Below, in pieces: positions 52,817 through 61,339 of a stretch of DNA of 64,000 nucleotides. The DNA lies in contig NZ_CP102287.1 of assembly GCF_025151385.1 (NCBI RefSeq), forward strand, positions 1,860,001 through 1,924,000, written 5' to 3'. Below the pieces are notes generated by a model. The model did not search any database. It had not been told where the DNA came from and worked only from the letters and a program-made list of their open reading frames with translations. The DNA comes from Hoylesella buccalis ATCC 35310 (lineage in GTDB: Bacteria > Bacteroidota > Bacteroidia > Bacteroidales > Bacteroidaceae). A program made the position numbers and the translations under genes. How positions within the stretch are numbered: the stretch's first letter is position 1; each line of letters starts with the position of its first letter.

Positions 52817-53797
52817 TTACAACGAATCAAGATATTGCTTGGGTTTTATCCTGTGATATTTGCAGAAAGCCTCCGTGAAATGACTGAGATTGGCATATCC
52901 AATTTTATAGCCTACTTCTGACACCGAGTAGAGGCGAGTGGAAAGCAGTCGTTTTGCCCATTCCATCTTTTCGGATAGGGCATATTCGGCGATAGCTTTT
53001 CCAATAACCTGCTTGAAGCACTTTTGTAATTTGGAACTGCTCATATTAGCTTCACGCGCCAATTCGGGAATACTCGGTACATCACTGAGACTTTGAAGAA
53101 TCTGGCGACGAACACGGAATACTGATTCAACATCATTCAAGTTTAGGTTGGCAAGAGATTTTACTTCCGAACGTTTTTCGATCTTTTCAAAGTACATCGT
53201 CAGTAATTCCATAGTTTTTCCATGCAAATGAAGCGTTGAAAAAGGATTGTCGATTTCAGTTATTGATTTAATGTTATCCAAGACCTGTTGCATTGCAGGT
53301 GTAATTGTCTCAAACAAATAAAAAGCCTTGTCCGATTGGAGAAGCCGACCGATATAGGTTTCATATGCTGCATCAATCTTTTCAATCCAATCTTTATTGA
53401 AAGTCAGTGTAATATTTTCGTATCGTTTCTTTGGTGGAAAACTCCACTCAGTCGGAATGCTGCTTGAAGGCATAAAGATGCCATCGAGCGTGTCCACTCC
53501 GACCGTTTTAGTACTTGTTCCAATTATCTGCTCGTGCTTATGCTCATTGATATAGAACATCACAGGAATCCATTTCGACTTTTCCACCGAGCGACGTACC
53601 ATAGTTATCGGCTCGTATGCTATGAAATTGATGTAAGTCAATGTGAGCCATGGCAGGGGATAATACTGTTTGAAAAATCCACTACCCATAGAAGAAGGAA
53701 TAGTAAATCCATCGTTTATTACTGATGTACCAAATTGCTCGGCAACCATCTCCATCCAATCTTCGGGTTTGTTGATGGCACAAAATTCTATAGTCAT
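52817..53797 (-). CDS. AraC-family transcriptional regulator of the uptake cargo
   Basis: 326 residues. The N-terminal two thirds is a sensor domain without clear motif. The C-terminal 100 residues contain two helix-turn-helix units (SIPELAREANMSSSKLQKCF; SVSEVGYKIGYANLSHFTEA), ending YHRIKPKQYLDSL. This layout is like PchR/YbtA regulators, which activate siderophore uptake genes when the siderophore is bound. Its own promoter (53814-53821) has a long inverted repeat directly upstream. The symmetric half-sites at 57579-57665 are its likely targets. Confidence 0.88.
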   Translation of the reverse strand: MTIEFCAINKPEDWMEMVAEQFGTSVINDGFTIPSSMGSGFFKQYYPLPWLTLTYINFIAYEPITMVRRSVEKSKWIPVMFYINEHKHEQIIGTSTKTVGVDTLDGIFMPSSSIPTEWSFPPKKRYENITLTFNKDWIEKIDAAYETYIGRLLQSDKAFYLFETITPAMQQVLDNIKSITEIDNPFSTLHLHGKTMELLTMYFEKIEKRSEVKSLANLNLNDVESVFRVRRQILQSLSDVPSIPELAREANMSSSKLQKCFKQVIGKAIAEYALSEKMEWAKRLLSTRLYSVSEVGYKIGYANLSHFTEAFCKYHRIKPKQYLDSL

Positions 53798-53813
53798 ATT
53801 TTATGTCTTTTTG

Positions 53814-53871
53814 CAAAGTTACAAACAAATACGGATAAAAACTCGAATTATCACAAGTTTTTATCCGTATT
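53814..53871 (-). promoter_or_regulatory. AraC-gene promoter with 16-bp inverted repeat
   Basis: TAACTTTG (53814-53821, minus strand) fits the -7 box. Upstream lies a perfect repeat AATACGGATAAAAACT (53828-53843) / AGTTTTTATCCGTATT (53856-53871) with a 12-nt spacer. It could be an operator for autoregulation or an iron regulator, or a terminator for the DUF4374 gene (T tail is weak). Confidence 0.6.
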
Positions 53872-53921
53872 ACTCTTAGAAAAGGACCAATAGCTCCATG
53901 AGAAATGTTTTTAATGGGAGC

Positions 53922-55130
53922 TTATTCAAATGCGATTAAACTTGAAGGTACTCCTATGGTGGTAACAACTGGTCTTTGCGAGCATTCCCCCGTTTTGGTA
54001 TTGTAAGTATAGTATCCTGTGCCTTCTTTGCACGTCATACCAAAGACTATAAAATCCTTATATCGTGTACAAGCAAAAGCTCCCATGCTTGTGGTCAATG
54101 GAAGATCGAGTTTTTCGATGGTTTTATTCCAAAGATTGATTTTAACCGGTTGATAGTTGAAATCAAGAATTGATGATTGCATAAGGTCATTGTGTTGAGT
54201 GTAAGCAGGGATGTTAATACAAGCATATGCTATTCCACCTCCTGCATAATAGAACGGAAGGATATAGGCAGCATCAGTGTCTAGACCTGTTACTTTTGTT
54301 TTGGATAATTGGAAGTAATAATCCTTATCCCATTCATCAGTTCCTTTTTTTATACGTAAGAAGCCGTCTTTCAAAGGATTCATCCCATCCATGCCTATAC
54401 TGTAGAAGTAGATGTCTCCATGTTCGTCCTTGATAGCCGAGGAATGACGAAAAAGTCCTACAGATGCAGTTCGATTGTCTTTAATTACCTTTTCTACCGT
54501 GTTTGTCTTCAAGTCAATGATGGCAACCTCTGCTCCCGTTCCGGGCCATGAGGTGTGAGGTGAATTTTTCTGATTAAGAGAGACGTAAAGTTTTCCATCA
54601 CGGATTACATTGCATCCCGGGTCGGGATTATTGTCATTCGTTGCATATTTTGCAAGATCAATCTCATCTTTTTGCTGCATTGTTTGAGGATTGAATATGC
54701 CAATCTTCCCTCGTTTACTGAGCGATACATAGGCTGTTTCATTATTGAAGAAAGCAATTTCTCCCGGACGAGAGTCCTGCCCAAAAGTCATTGTCTGACC
54801 TTTCACCAAATGTCCTTTGGTATCTCTAGTGAATTGATGAATTTTATCGCCCCACACTCCTTCGGCAATCAATACTATATTGCCATGGACAAAGGGATAA
54901 GTACCGAAGCCGAACTCGTATGTATTTTTATTGTTGACCTCTTTCTGCAAGAGATCCGAGAATGTCCCCAAATAGTCGGTCTTTTGGTCAATCTGATTGA
55001 TAAAGACAAAATGCTGCTGCACCTCTTGAGGGGTAGGCGTAGGTTCATCATTTTTGTTACAAGATGTCAGCCCTATGACGCCGACCAGCATAGCGGAAAA
55101 GGCTATGCGATTGAAAATTGTTGTATTCAT
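53922..55130 (-). CDS. DUF4374 lipoprotein, XusB-like siderophore-binding protein
   Basis: 402 residues with a lipoprotein signal (LVGVIGLTSC). Repeated blade-like segments (KGHLVKGQTMTFGQDSRPGE, GKIGIFNPQTMQQ, DLKTNTVEKVI) suggest a beta-propeller, and the whole resembles DUF4374. XusB of Bacteroides thetaiotaomicron, the surface lipoprotein that binds enterobactin-type xenosiderophores for the TonB receptor XusA, is to my knowledge of this family. The gene is 17 nt after the TonB receptor. A siderophore-binding role is a strong inference; the particular siderophore is not. Confidence 0.82.
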   Translation of the reverse strand: MNTTIFNRIAFSAMLVGVIGLTSCNKNDEPTPTPQEVQQHFVFINQIDQKTDYLGTFSDLLQKEVNNKNTYEFGFGTYPFVHGNIVLIAEGVWGDKIHQFTRDTKGHLVKGQTMTFGQDSRPGEIAFFNNETAYVSLSKRGKIGIFNPQTMQQKDEIDLAKYATNDNNPDPGCNVIRDGKLYVSLNQKNSPHTSWPGTGAEVAIIDLKTNTVEKVIKDNRTASVGLFRHSSAIKDEHGDIYFYSIGMDGMNPLKDGFLRIKKGTDEWDKDYYFQLSKTKVTGLDTDAAYILPFYYAGGGIAYACINIPAYTQHNDLMQSSILDFNYQPVKINLWNKTIEKLDLPLTTSMGAFACTRYKDFIVFGMTCKEGTGYYTYNTKTGECSQRPVVTTIGVPSSLIAFE

Positions 55131-55147
55131 CTTTTATATTTGTTAAA

Positions 55148-57523
55148 TTAGAAAATTCCTTTCGAGAAGACGTACCTGAATTTGAGGTGGAATGTCCGTC
55201 CTGCCAATGGTTGGCGGAACTGGTCCCAGACCTCTTTGTTCATTATATTATGGCATTCCAAGGCTACGGAATATTTGTTTTTGTAGGTCAGTAGCAGACC
55301 TATGTCATTGACGAAACTGCGGGGAATACGTCGTTTCTGCAATTCGGTTAGTTCCCAGAAATAGAAGAACTCCTCAGTAAATTTGCCGTCCCAGAAAGCC
55401 TTGACATACCAATTCTTGAATAACCGGTCGCTGTGATACTCCGCCCCGAAGTTGGCGAATAAATAGGGAATGTTCGGCAGTCGCAATCCTTTTGTCGGAT
55501 TGGGGGCTTGGGTACCGGGTAAATAGTTCAAGACATCGCGCACATCTTGATAAGTCAGATTTCCGTAGGCATAGACCGTTGGTGAGATGTCCAGTTTTAA
55601 TTCGGTTTCTATACCTTTAATATGTACCTTTTCTGCGTTCACATATCCGGCTGCCATGTGCTGTTTCATCAGTTTTATCATATCACTTACCTGCATATAA
55701 AAGCCGTTCACTTCAAACTGCAATCGCGATAAGCCGAGTATGTCGTTTTTATCTATCAAGAAGCCCAGATTGAAGTTGTGGCTTTTCTCCGGTTTCAATC
55801 CAGCAGCAGGAAAGGTGATGATACCATCGCCGAACAACTCTTGCGAATTGGGGAGGCGTATTGCCCGCTGGTAAGATGCTTTCAGATGAAAACCTCTGAA
55901 AGGCTCGTATTTTATTGCCTCTATCCAGCCGATTTGTGAGGTCGTATTGTTCTTTTTCTTCGGAGCCTCAATCATCTCGTATGAAGTCAAATCTTCTATC
56001 TCGGAATGGAGGTGGAAATACTTTGCGGAGAGCATATTCGTCAGTTTCTTGTCAAAGAGTTTTGCCTCCCAAGTCAACCCCGATACGACACTGGTCTTTT
56101 TACTGGGAAATCCCCCGATGACAAAACCTGCATGCTGACTTGCAATGTTATCGCTCGGTTGTCTTCGTGCATAGTTAATGAGTGTGTTCAGATTCAAACT
56201 GTGATTGGCAGACAATCTGTAATCAAGATTGATACGTTCGTTGATTTCCAATCCTTTGTCGTTTGAGTTATGAGGGACGTCCCCCGTTTCTCCCATTCCG
56301 TTCGGACTCGGATATATGTTTCCCTCGAAATCGTGATTAACTCGTGCCGTATCCACAAAATTGTTTGTTGTATGCGAGAGGGAGAAATGGGACTCAAAGT
56401 GAAGGCGGTCGTTCAGCATTCCGCTTTTTATCAGTTTGTTTTCCAACATAAACATTCCTGATTGGTCTTCGGCGTGTTGTATGTTTTTTAAGATGCCTTG
56501 GATTTCATTGAAACGATTATAGTACCCGAACTCGGTACTAATCTCATTGAACCAAAGTTTCGTGAAAGCAATTTTTCCTTTCAACATATACGAACGAAAA
56601 CGGTCATGGTCACGCCTTACCAACAGATTCTCTCTCTCGGGAACTCTGAAAGAGTAGTCATTCTTTGCAGATGTATAATAACCTCCCGCACCGAGCAGAA
56701 TGCCACTCTTTGGAAAATTCTTGCGAGAGAAGACGCTTCCTTTGTGTGTTTGATAAGAACCTAATTCATACGAGGCATCTAAATAATCCGTACTAAACTC
56801 TTTCGTAACGATATTGACAGCGCCTCCCAATCCATCGCAACCGAAACGGGCAGGAATGATACTCTTATAGACTTCTATTCTTTCTATAATGTCTATCGGA
56901 ATTTCATCAAGAGAAAAAGCCCCATCAGAAGTACTCATTGGTATTCCGTCCCATAAGATTTGAATGCGGTTTCCTTCCAATCCATGAACAATAATTCTCG
57001 AACTGCTCCCCAAACCACCGGTATGCCCGACTTTCAAACCTATGGTTTTATTCAAAACGGTTTCTAACGAAATAGATCTGCCTTGAAGTTCTTTCGCATT
57101 TATTACAGAAACTGCTTCAGGCGACTCTCTGAGAACTTGTGTTCTTGTTTTCCCAACTACGACTACATCTGCCAGCTCTGTTGATTCCGGGAGTAGTTTT
57201 ATGGTATAACGCTTCCCATTTGCAGTAATCGTATCGGTAATAGACTGATAGCCGACATAACTTACCATAAGCATAAGTTTTTGATTACTTGATGCATTTA
57301 GTTTTGCAATGCCTTTCCTATTTGTAGTCGTACCATTCGTGTACGTTGGAGCATTCAAACCTTTCCATTGTATGGTGGCAAATTCTATGTTGTCTCCAGT
57401 CTCTGCATCAATAACTTTTATTTCAGTTGGTTGCAGTTGTGCAAACATAGGATAAGACCACAACAATAGAAATCCGACAATGAGCATTCTTTTATATAAA
57501 TGGACTATTGAGCTGATTGACAT
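55148..57523 (-). CDS. TonB-dependent receptor of the uptake cargo (XusA-like)
   Basis: 791 residues with signal (LLLWSYPMFAQ) and a carboxypeptidase-like domain (IKVIDAETGDNIEFATIQWK). The TonB box region VVVVGKTRTQ is followed by a plug (about 130-250, GLGGAVNIVT) and a barrel ending HLKFRYVFSKGIF. It starts 20 nt from the predicted transcription start of its promoter (57550-57557) and leads the operon with DUF4374 and AraC. It should carry ferric siderophore or a similar chelate across the outer membrane. Confidence 0.9.
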   Translation of the reverse strand: MSISSIVHLYKRMLIVGFLLLWSYPMFAQLQPTEIKVIDAETGDNIEFATIQWKGLNAPTYTNGTTTNRKGIAKLNASSNQKLMLMVSYVGYQSITDTITANGKRYTIKLLPESTELADVVVVGKTRTQVLRESPEAVSVINAKELQGRSISLETVLNKTIGLKVGHTGGLGSSSRIIVHGLEGNRIQILWDGIPMSTSDGAFSLDEIPIDIIERIEVYKSIIPARFGCDGLGGAVNIVTKEFSTDYLDASYELGSYQTHKGSVFSRKNFPKSGILLGAGGYYTSAKNDYSFRVPERENLLVRRDHDRFRSYMLKGKIAFTKLWFNEISTEFGYYNRFNEIQGILKNIQHAEDQSGMFMLENKLIKSGMLNDRLHFESHFSLSHTTNNFVDTARVNHDFEGNIYPSPNGMGETGDVPHNSNDKGLEINERINLDYRLSANHSLNLNTLINYARRQPSDNIASQHAGFVIGGFPSKKTSVVSGLTWEAKLFDKKLTNMLSAKYFHLHSEIEDLTSYEMIEAPKKKNNTTSQIGWIEAIKYEPFRGFHLKASYQRAIRLPNSQELFGDGIITFPAAGLKPEKSHNFNLGFLIDKNDILGLSRLQFEVNGFYMQVSDMIKLMKQHMAAGYVNAEKVHIKGIETELKLDISPTVYAYGNLTYQDVRDVLNYLPGTQAPNPTKGLRLPNIPYLFANFGAEYHSDRLFKNWYVKAFWDGKFTEEFFYFWELTELQKRRIPRSFVNDIGLLLTYKNKYSVALECHNIMNKEVWDQFRQPLAGRTFHLKFRYVFSKGIF

Positions 57524-57549
57524 ATCTTATTTGTTTATGAAATTCTGTG

Positions 57550-57557
57550 CAAAGGTA
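57550..57557 (-). promoter_or_regulatory. Promoter -7 box for the TonB receptor operon
   Basis: TACCTTTG on the minus strand. No TTTG at the -33 position; instead a GGGGGTA site ends 21 nt upstream, so activation by the cargo regulator is likely. Confidence 0.65.
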
Positions 57558-57578
57558 CTTACCTGCCGAGTAAATAAA

Positions 57579-57665
57579 TACCCCCGCTGTTCACGCTTAT
57601 GCCCCTGTTGTGTTTATATGCGTGCAAATTGTTGTTTGGGGGTAGTGTAATGCTTATCGGGGTTA
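57579..57665. promoter_or_regulatory. Four symmetric GGGG-type half-sites, probable AraC operators
   Basis: Minus-strand sites GGGGGTA (57579-57585) and GGGGCAT (57599-57605) are 20 bp apart. Plus-strand sites GGGGGTA (57638-57644) and GGGGTTA (57659-57665) are 21 bp apart. Each inner-to-promoter distance is identical: 21 nt from the proximal site to each -7 box. Direct repeats two helix turns apart that overlap the missing -33 region are typical of AraC-type activators. Confidence 0.65.
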
Positions 57666-57686
57666 TTTTACCCATGTTCGTTGCCG

Positions 57687-57694
57687 TACCTTTG
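57687..57694 (+). promoter_or_regulatory. Promoter -7 box for the ABC transporter pair
   Basis: TACCTTTG, 27 bases upstream of ATG 57722. Because the predicted transcript starts near 57700, the upstream in-frame ATG codons (57599, 57656) are excluded as starts. Confidence 0.65.
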
Positions 57695-57721
57695 CAGCAG
57701 AAAAATCAAAACGACACATAT

Positions 57722-59467
57722 ATGGATAAACAAAAAGTCAGACCTCTTGATGAGGAACGGGAGAGCCGCAGTCTGCTCTCCAATGCAGTGGTCATATTGC
57801 ACCTTATTTTTGGTACACTCCCTATACTGCTGGTAGTATGGGCAGTGGATAAGTTGATGAATGGCACGCTCTCTCCCATAATAGTTTCGGGTATTGGAGG
57901 AATAATGGTACTATTCGCACTGCTTCGGGGAGTATTCTATGGAACATCGATTTGGCGGGCACACCGGTCGGCTTACAATGCCCTTACACGATTGAGGTTG
58001 CGTATCATAAGTCATCTGCAACGCTTGCCACTCGGTTTCTTTCAAGAACGGAAAGTTGGCGAATTGGTGAATATTATCAACCACGATGTGGAACAAATTG
58101 AAATTTATTTAGCGCACGGATTACCTGAAATCCTTTCGGCTACGCTTTTTCCTGCCTTACTCTGGATAATCATTATGGTGTTGGACTGGCGTTTGGGGCT
58201 GTCGCTCATTTCTCTTTTGCCTGTAGCATTTCTTCTGCAAATGGCTGTCAAAACACTTTGGGGAAAGAACTTTCAACACTTTATGGAAAGTACGCAAAAA
58301 ATGTCGGAAGACCTTTTGGAATATGTGGCTACCATATCGGTAATCAAGGCTTTCAGTAACGAGGAAAACAGAACGGTACGGGTACTTGGCGGTATGCGCG
58401 ATTATATTCATTGGGTGAAGCGGAGCATGTTCAGCGTTACTGTTCCGATGGCGCTCATAACGATGTTCTTGGAAGGTGGTATCGTGGTAATGACCCTTGT
58501 CGGGCTATGGCTGATGACTTCGGGCGAACTGACGGTGGCACGTTTTATCCTTGCCCTGATATTGGGCGGACTATTCTCGTCCTCCTTTGCTAAGTTGGCA
58601 ACATTCCAACATTTCCGAATCGTCTATGGTCAGTCGTTGGCAAAAGTACAGTCCATTACAGAGGTACAGACAAAGGAAACTGCGGACAAGAAAACAGATA
58701 CGACACAGACGGATGTTTGTTTCGAGCATGTTACGTTCTCCTATCCAAACAAGGAAGACAATGCGCTGAAAGATGTATGTCTTCAATTTCCGAGAGGAAG
58801 CCATACTGCAATCGTGGGCGAATCCGGGTCGGGAAAAACCACGCTGGCAAGTTTGATGATGGGGTTCTGGCAACCCCAAACAGGTACTATACGACTGGGA
58901 GGAGAGAATATTACGGGACTCTCCGAACGTAATATCGCTGATTATTTTTCGATGGTACAGCAGGAGGTTTTTCTCTTTAACACAACCATTCGGGATAATA
59001 TCCGTATAGGAAGACCAACCGCCACACAAAAGGAAGTGGAAATGGCAGCACAGCGTGCTCGTATTCATGATTTTATCATGGGCTTGCCGAATGGTTATGA
59101 TACGCTGGCAGGCGAAGCCGGCGTAAAATTCTCCGGCGGAGAAAAACAGCGTATTTCCATTGCCCGAATATTGCTCAAAGACTCTCCAATAGTTATTCTC
59201 GATGAAGCTACTGCCGCATTGGACGGAGAGAATGAGAAACTAATTCAAGAAGCTCTTGATGAATTGCAGCGCAACAAGACCGTCATTGCGATTGCTCACC
59301 GTCTCAATACCATTCAGGATATGGAGCGTATTGTTGTGATGGACAAAGGGCAGGTTGTGTCGAAAGGAACACACCAAGAACTGATGAAAGACTGTTCTCT
59401 GTACCGCAATATGACGGAAACACAGGAACAAGTAAGTAAATGGCAATTAAAAGAAGAGGAGGAATAA
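57722..59467 (+). CDS. Half-size ABC transporter of siderophore type, first subunit
   Basis: From ATG 57722 there are 581 residues: a membrane domain with about six helices (residues 20-300) and a C-terminal nucleotide-binding domain. Walker A GESGSGKTTLASLMM, signature FSGGEKQRISIARI, Walker B PIVILDEATAALD and IAHRLN are all complete. Exporter-fold half-transporters in pairs next to TonB receptors and AraC regulators are the YbtP/YbtQ and IrtA/IrtB arrangement, which import ferric siderophores through the inner membrane. The direction of transport is inferred from context. Confidence 0.88.
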   Translation: MDKQKVRPLDEERESRSLLSNAVVILHLIFGTLPILLVVWAVDKLMNGTLSPIIVSGIGGIMVLFALLRGVFYGTSIWRAHRSAYNALTRLRLRIISHLQRLPLGFFQERKVGELVNIINHDVEQIEIYLAHGLPEILSATLFPALLWIIIMVLDWRLGLSLISLLPVAFLLQMAVKTLWGKNFQHFMESTQKMSEDLLEYVATISVIKAFSNEENRTVRVLGGMRDYIHWVKRSMFSVTVPMALITMFLEGGIVVMTLVGLWLMTSGELTVARFILALILGGLFSSSFAKLATFQHFRIVYGQSLAKVQSITEVQTKETADKKTDTTQTDVCFEHVTFSYPNKEDNALKDVCLQFPRGSHTAIVGESGSGKTTLASLMMGFWQPQTGTIRLGGENITGLSERNIADYFSMVQQEVFLFNTTIRDNIRIGRPTATQKEVEMAAQRARIHDFIMGLPNGYDTLAGEAGVKFSGGEKQRISIARILLKDSPIVILDEATAALDGENEKLIQEALDELQRNKTVIAIAHRLNTIQDMERIVVMDKGQVVSKGTHQELMKDCSLYRNMTETQEQVSKWQLKEEEE

Positions 59468-59469
59468 GA

Positions 59470-61167
59470 ATGGTACGCAATATACTGAATGAATTGACCG
59501 CTCGCGGAGTGCGGCATCTGATTATCTCCGCACTGTTTTTCGTGGTTTATGCCCTTTGCGGCACGGCGATAATGCTCACAGTCTTGTTTCTCATCAACCG
59601 TCATATACAGGGAGAAAGCATCTCTTTCATTTTGGCAGCATGGGTACTCGGCAGTCTGCTGGTCTTGAAAACCATATCCAATGCCATTGCCGATATGAGT
59701 AAGCATTTTGCCGGATTTGATCTTGTGGAACGTATCCGCGAGAAAATCATATTGAAACTGAAAATGTTTTCACTCGGTTTCTATACCAATGAGCGTCTGG
59801 GAGAGATAAGTACAGTCATTCACAAAGACGTCGATAATATGGAGATGGTTGTGGGTCATCTTTGGACGCGAATGTCCGCCGACTTCATTGTAGCTCTGAT
59901 ACTCGGCGTCGGGCTGTTCTGTGTGGACTGGCGCATGGGATTGACGATGGTTGCCATTCTTCCCATTGCCCTATTTTCTCTGTATCGGGGCATTCGTTCG
60001 GGAATGAAAGCACAGGAGGAGGCACAGGATAATCTGGCGGATATGGTCAGTCTCTTCGTGGAATATGTCAAGGGCATACCCGTGCTGAAAGTGTTTGGTG
60101 GAAAAGGAATGTTCCGTGACAGACTCGACCACTCTGTCAGTGAATTTGGAGAAAGCAGTAAGAATATTTCCCGTTTGGCTGCTGTAAGTGTGGGTAGATA
60201 CACTTTTTTGATAGAATTGGCTTTCGCTCTGATGGCTACAATCGGTCTTTGGTGGACACAGCAAGGTGAACTTTCTCTTTTCGCTTATCTGATGTTCGTC
60301 ATCGTCTCAAAAGAATTCTACAAGCCTTTTGTCAATATGGAAAGTCATTGGCTGAATTACATCAAGGTAAAGGACAGCTACGGACGCATTTCCCATTTGT
60401 TGAATGCCCCTGTTATCACCAATCCTGAACAGCCGAAAACAGCAACCCATTTCAATCTTTCCTTTGACAAAGTTGGTTTCCATTATGAGAAGGAAGGTTT
60501 TGAGATGAAAGATCTCACGTTCCATGTTCCCGAAGGAACGGTAACGGCACTTGTTGGCTCGTCAGGTTCTGGTAAAACAACCATTACCAACCTGTTACTC
60601 CGTTTCTGGGAACCGCAGACCGGCAGTATTCGTATCGGTGGTATAGACATTCGAGAAATGGACTATGATTATCTACTCGGTAAAATCAGTGTAGTGATGC
60701 AGAATGTTATTCTCTTTTCAGATACCATTGCCAATAATATCAAAGTGGGCAACCGCAATGCTACGCAGGAAGAAATCGAGGAAGCTGCACGACGGGCGAT
60801 GATACACGATTTTATCGTCAGTCTGCCGGAAGGTTATGAAACAAAAATCGGAGAAAACGGTTTGGGACTATCTGGAGGGCAGAAACAAAGGCTTTCAATC
60901 GCCCGTGCGTTCCTAAAAGATGCTCCCATCATTCTTTTGGACGAGATAACGAGCAATGTCGATCCTGTCAATGAATATAAGATACAACAGGCGATGTCCG
61001 CCCTTATCCGAAATCGTACAGTTTTGGTCATAGCCCATCACCTGCAAACCATTCGCAATGCTAATCAGATTATCGTGATGGACAAGGGACGCATTGTAGA
61101 GAACGGGACGCATTCAGAACTTGCAGCAAAAGACGGAATGTACTGCAAACTATTGTCGATGCAATAA
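59470..61167 (+). CDS. Half-size ABC transporter of siderophore type, second subunit
   Basis: ATG 59470, 2 nt after the first subunit and preceded by GAGGAG, gives 565 residues. It has six membrane helices, then Walker A GSSGSGKTTITNLLL, signature LSGGQKQRLSIARA and Walker B PIILLDEITSNVD; the usual ALD after the catalytic Glu is replaced by NVD. The H-loop reads IAHHLQ. It should form a heterodimer with the first subunit. A strong terminator follows. Confidence 0.88.
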   Translation: MVRNILNELTARGVRHLIISALFFVVYALCGTAIMLTVLFLINRHIQGESISFILAAWVLGSLLVLKTISNAIADMSKHFAGFDLVERIREKIILKLKMFSLGFYTNERLGEISTVIHKDVDNMEMVVGHLWTRMSADFIVALILGVGLFCVDWRMGLTMVAILPIALFSLYRGIRSGMKAQEEAQDNLADMVSLFVEYVKGIPVLKVFGGKGMFRDRLDHSVSEFGESSKNISRLAAVSVGRYTFLIELAFALMATIGLWWTQQGELSLFAYLMFVIVSKEFYKPFVNMESHWLNYIKVKDSYGRISHLLNAPVITNPEQPKTATHFNLSFDKVGFHYEKEGFEMKDLTFHVPEGTVTALVGSSGSGKTTITNLLLRFWEPQTGSIRIGGIDIREMDYDYLLGKISVVMQNVILFSDTIANNIKVGNRNATQEEIEEAARRAMIHDFIVSLPEGYETKIGENGLGLSGGQKQRLSIARAFLKDAPIILLDEITSNVDPVNEYKIQQAMSALIRNRTVLVIAHHLQTIRNANQIIVMDKGRIVENGTHSELAAKDGMYCKLLSMQ

Positions 61168-61187
61168 TTTAATCAATAAAAAATATG

Positions 61188-61219
61188 GAGGTATGGTGTT
61201 GAGTCATACCTCTTTTTTT
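61188..61219 (+). terminator. Terminator of the ABC transporter operon
   Basis: Stem GAGGTATG (61188-61195) / CATACCTC (61205-61212) followed by seven T. It marks the end of the cargo. Confidence 0.85.
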
Positions 61220-61240
61220 GCCACTTTCATCCATATCAAT

Positions 61241-61259
61241 GCCACAAGTACGCAGTTAT
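61241..61259 (-). repeat. Third copy of the element motif, upstream of the DUF4099 gene
   Basis: In minus orientation the 19 bases ATAACTGCGTACTTGTGGC match 43201-43219 exactly, and 14 of them (TGCGTACTTGTGGC) match 46396-46409. It lies 33 nt upstream of the -7 box at 61293, so it could be a regulator site. Confidence 0.6.
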
Positions 61260-61292
61260 TTCCAACTGCTAATATGCACAGTTTCTTTGATT

Positions 61293-61300
61293 TACCTTTG
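61293..61300 (+). promoter_or_regulatory. Promoter -7 box for the DUF4099-topB operon
   Basis: TACCTTTG fits TAnnTTTG, about 40 bases upstream of ATG 61340. Confidence 0.6.
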
Positions 61301-61339
61301 TTCATACACCGCTGTTGGTGTCATTAAATACATTGTAAT

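Noticed and set aside
57599..57721. 41-residue N-terminal extension of the first ABC subunit
   Set aside because: It would be upstream of the predicted transcription start and covers the operator region.
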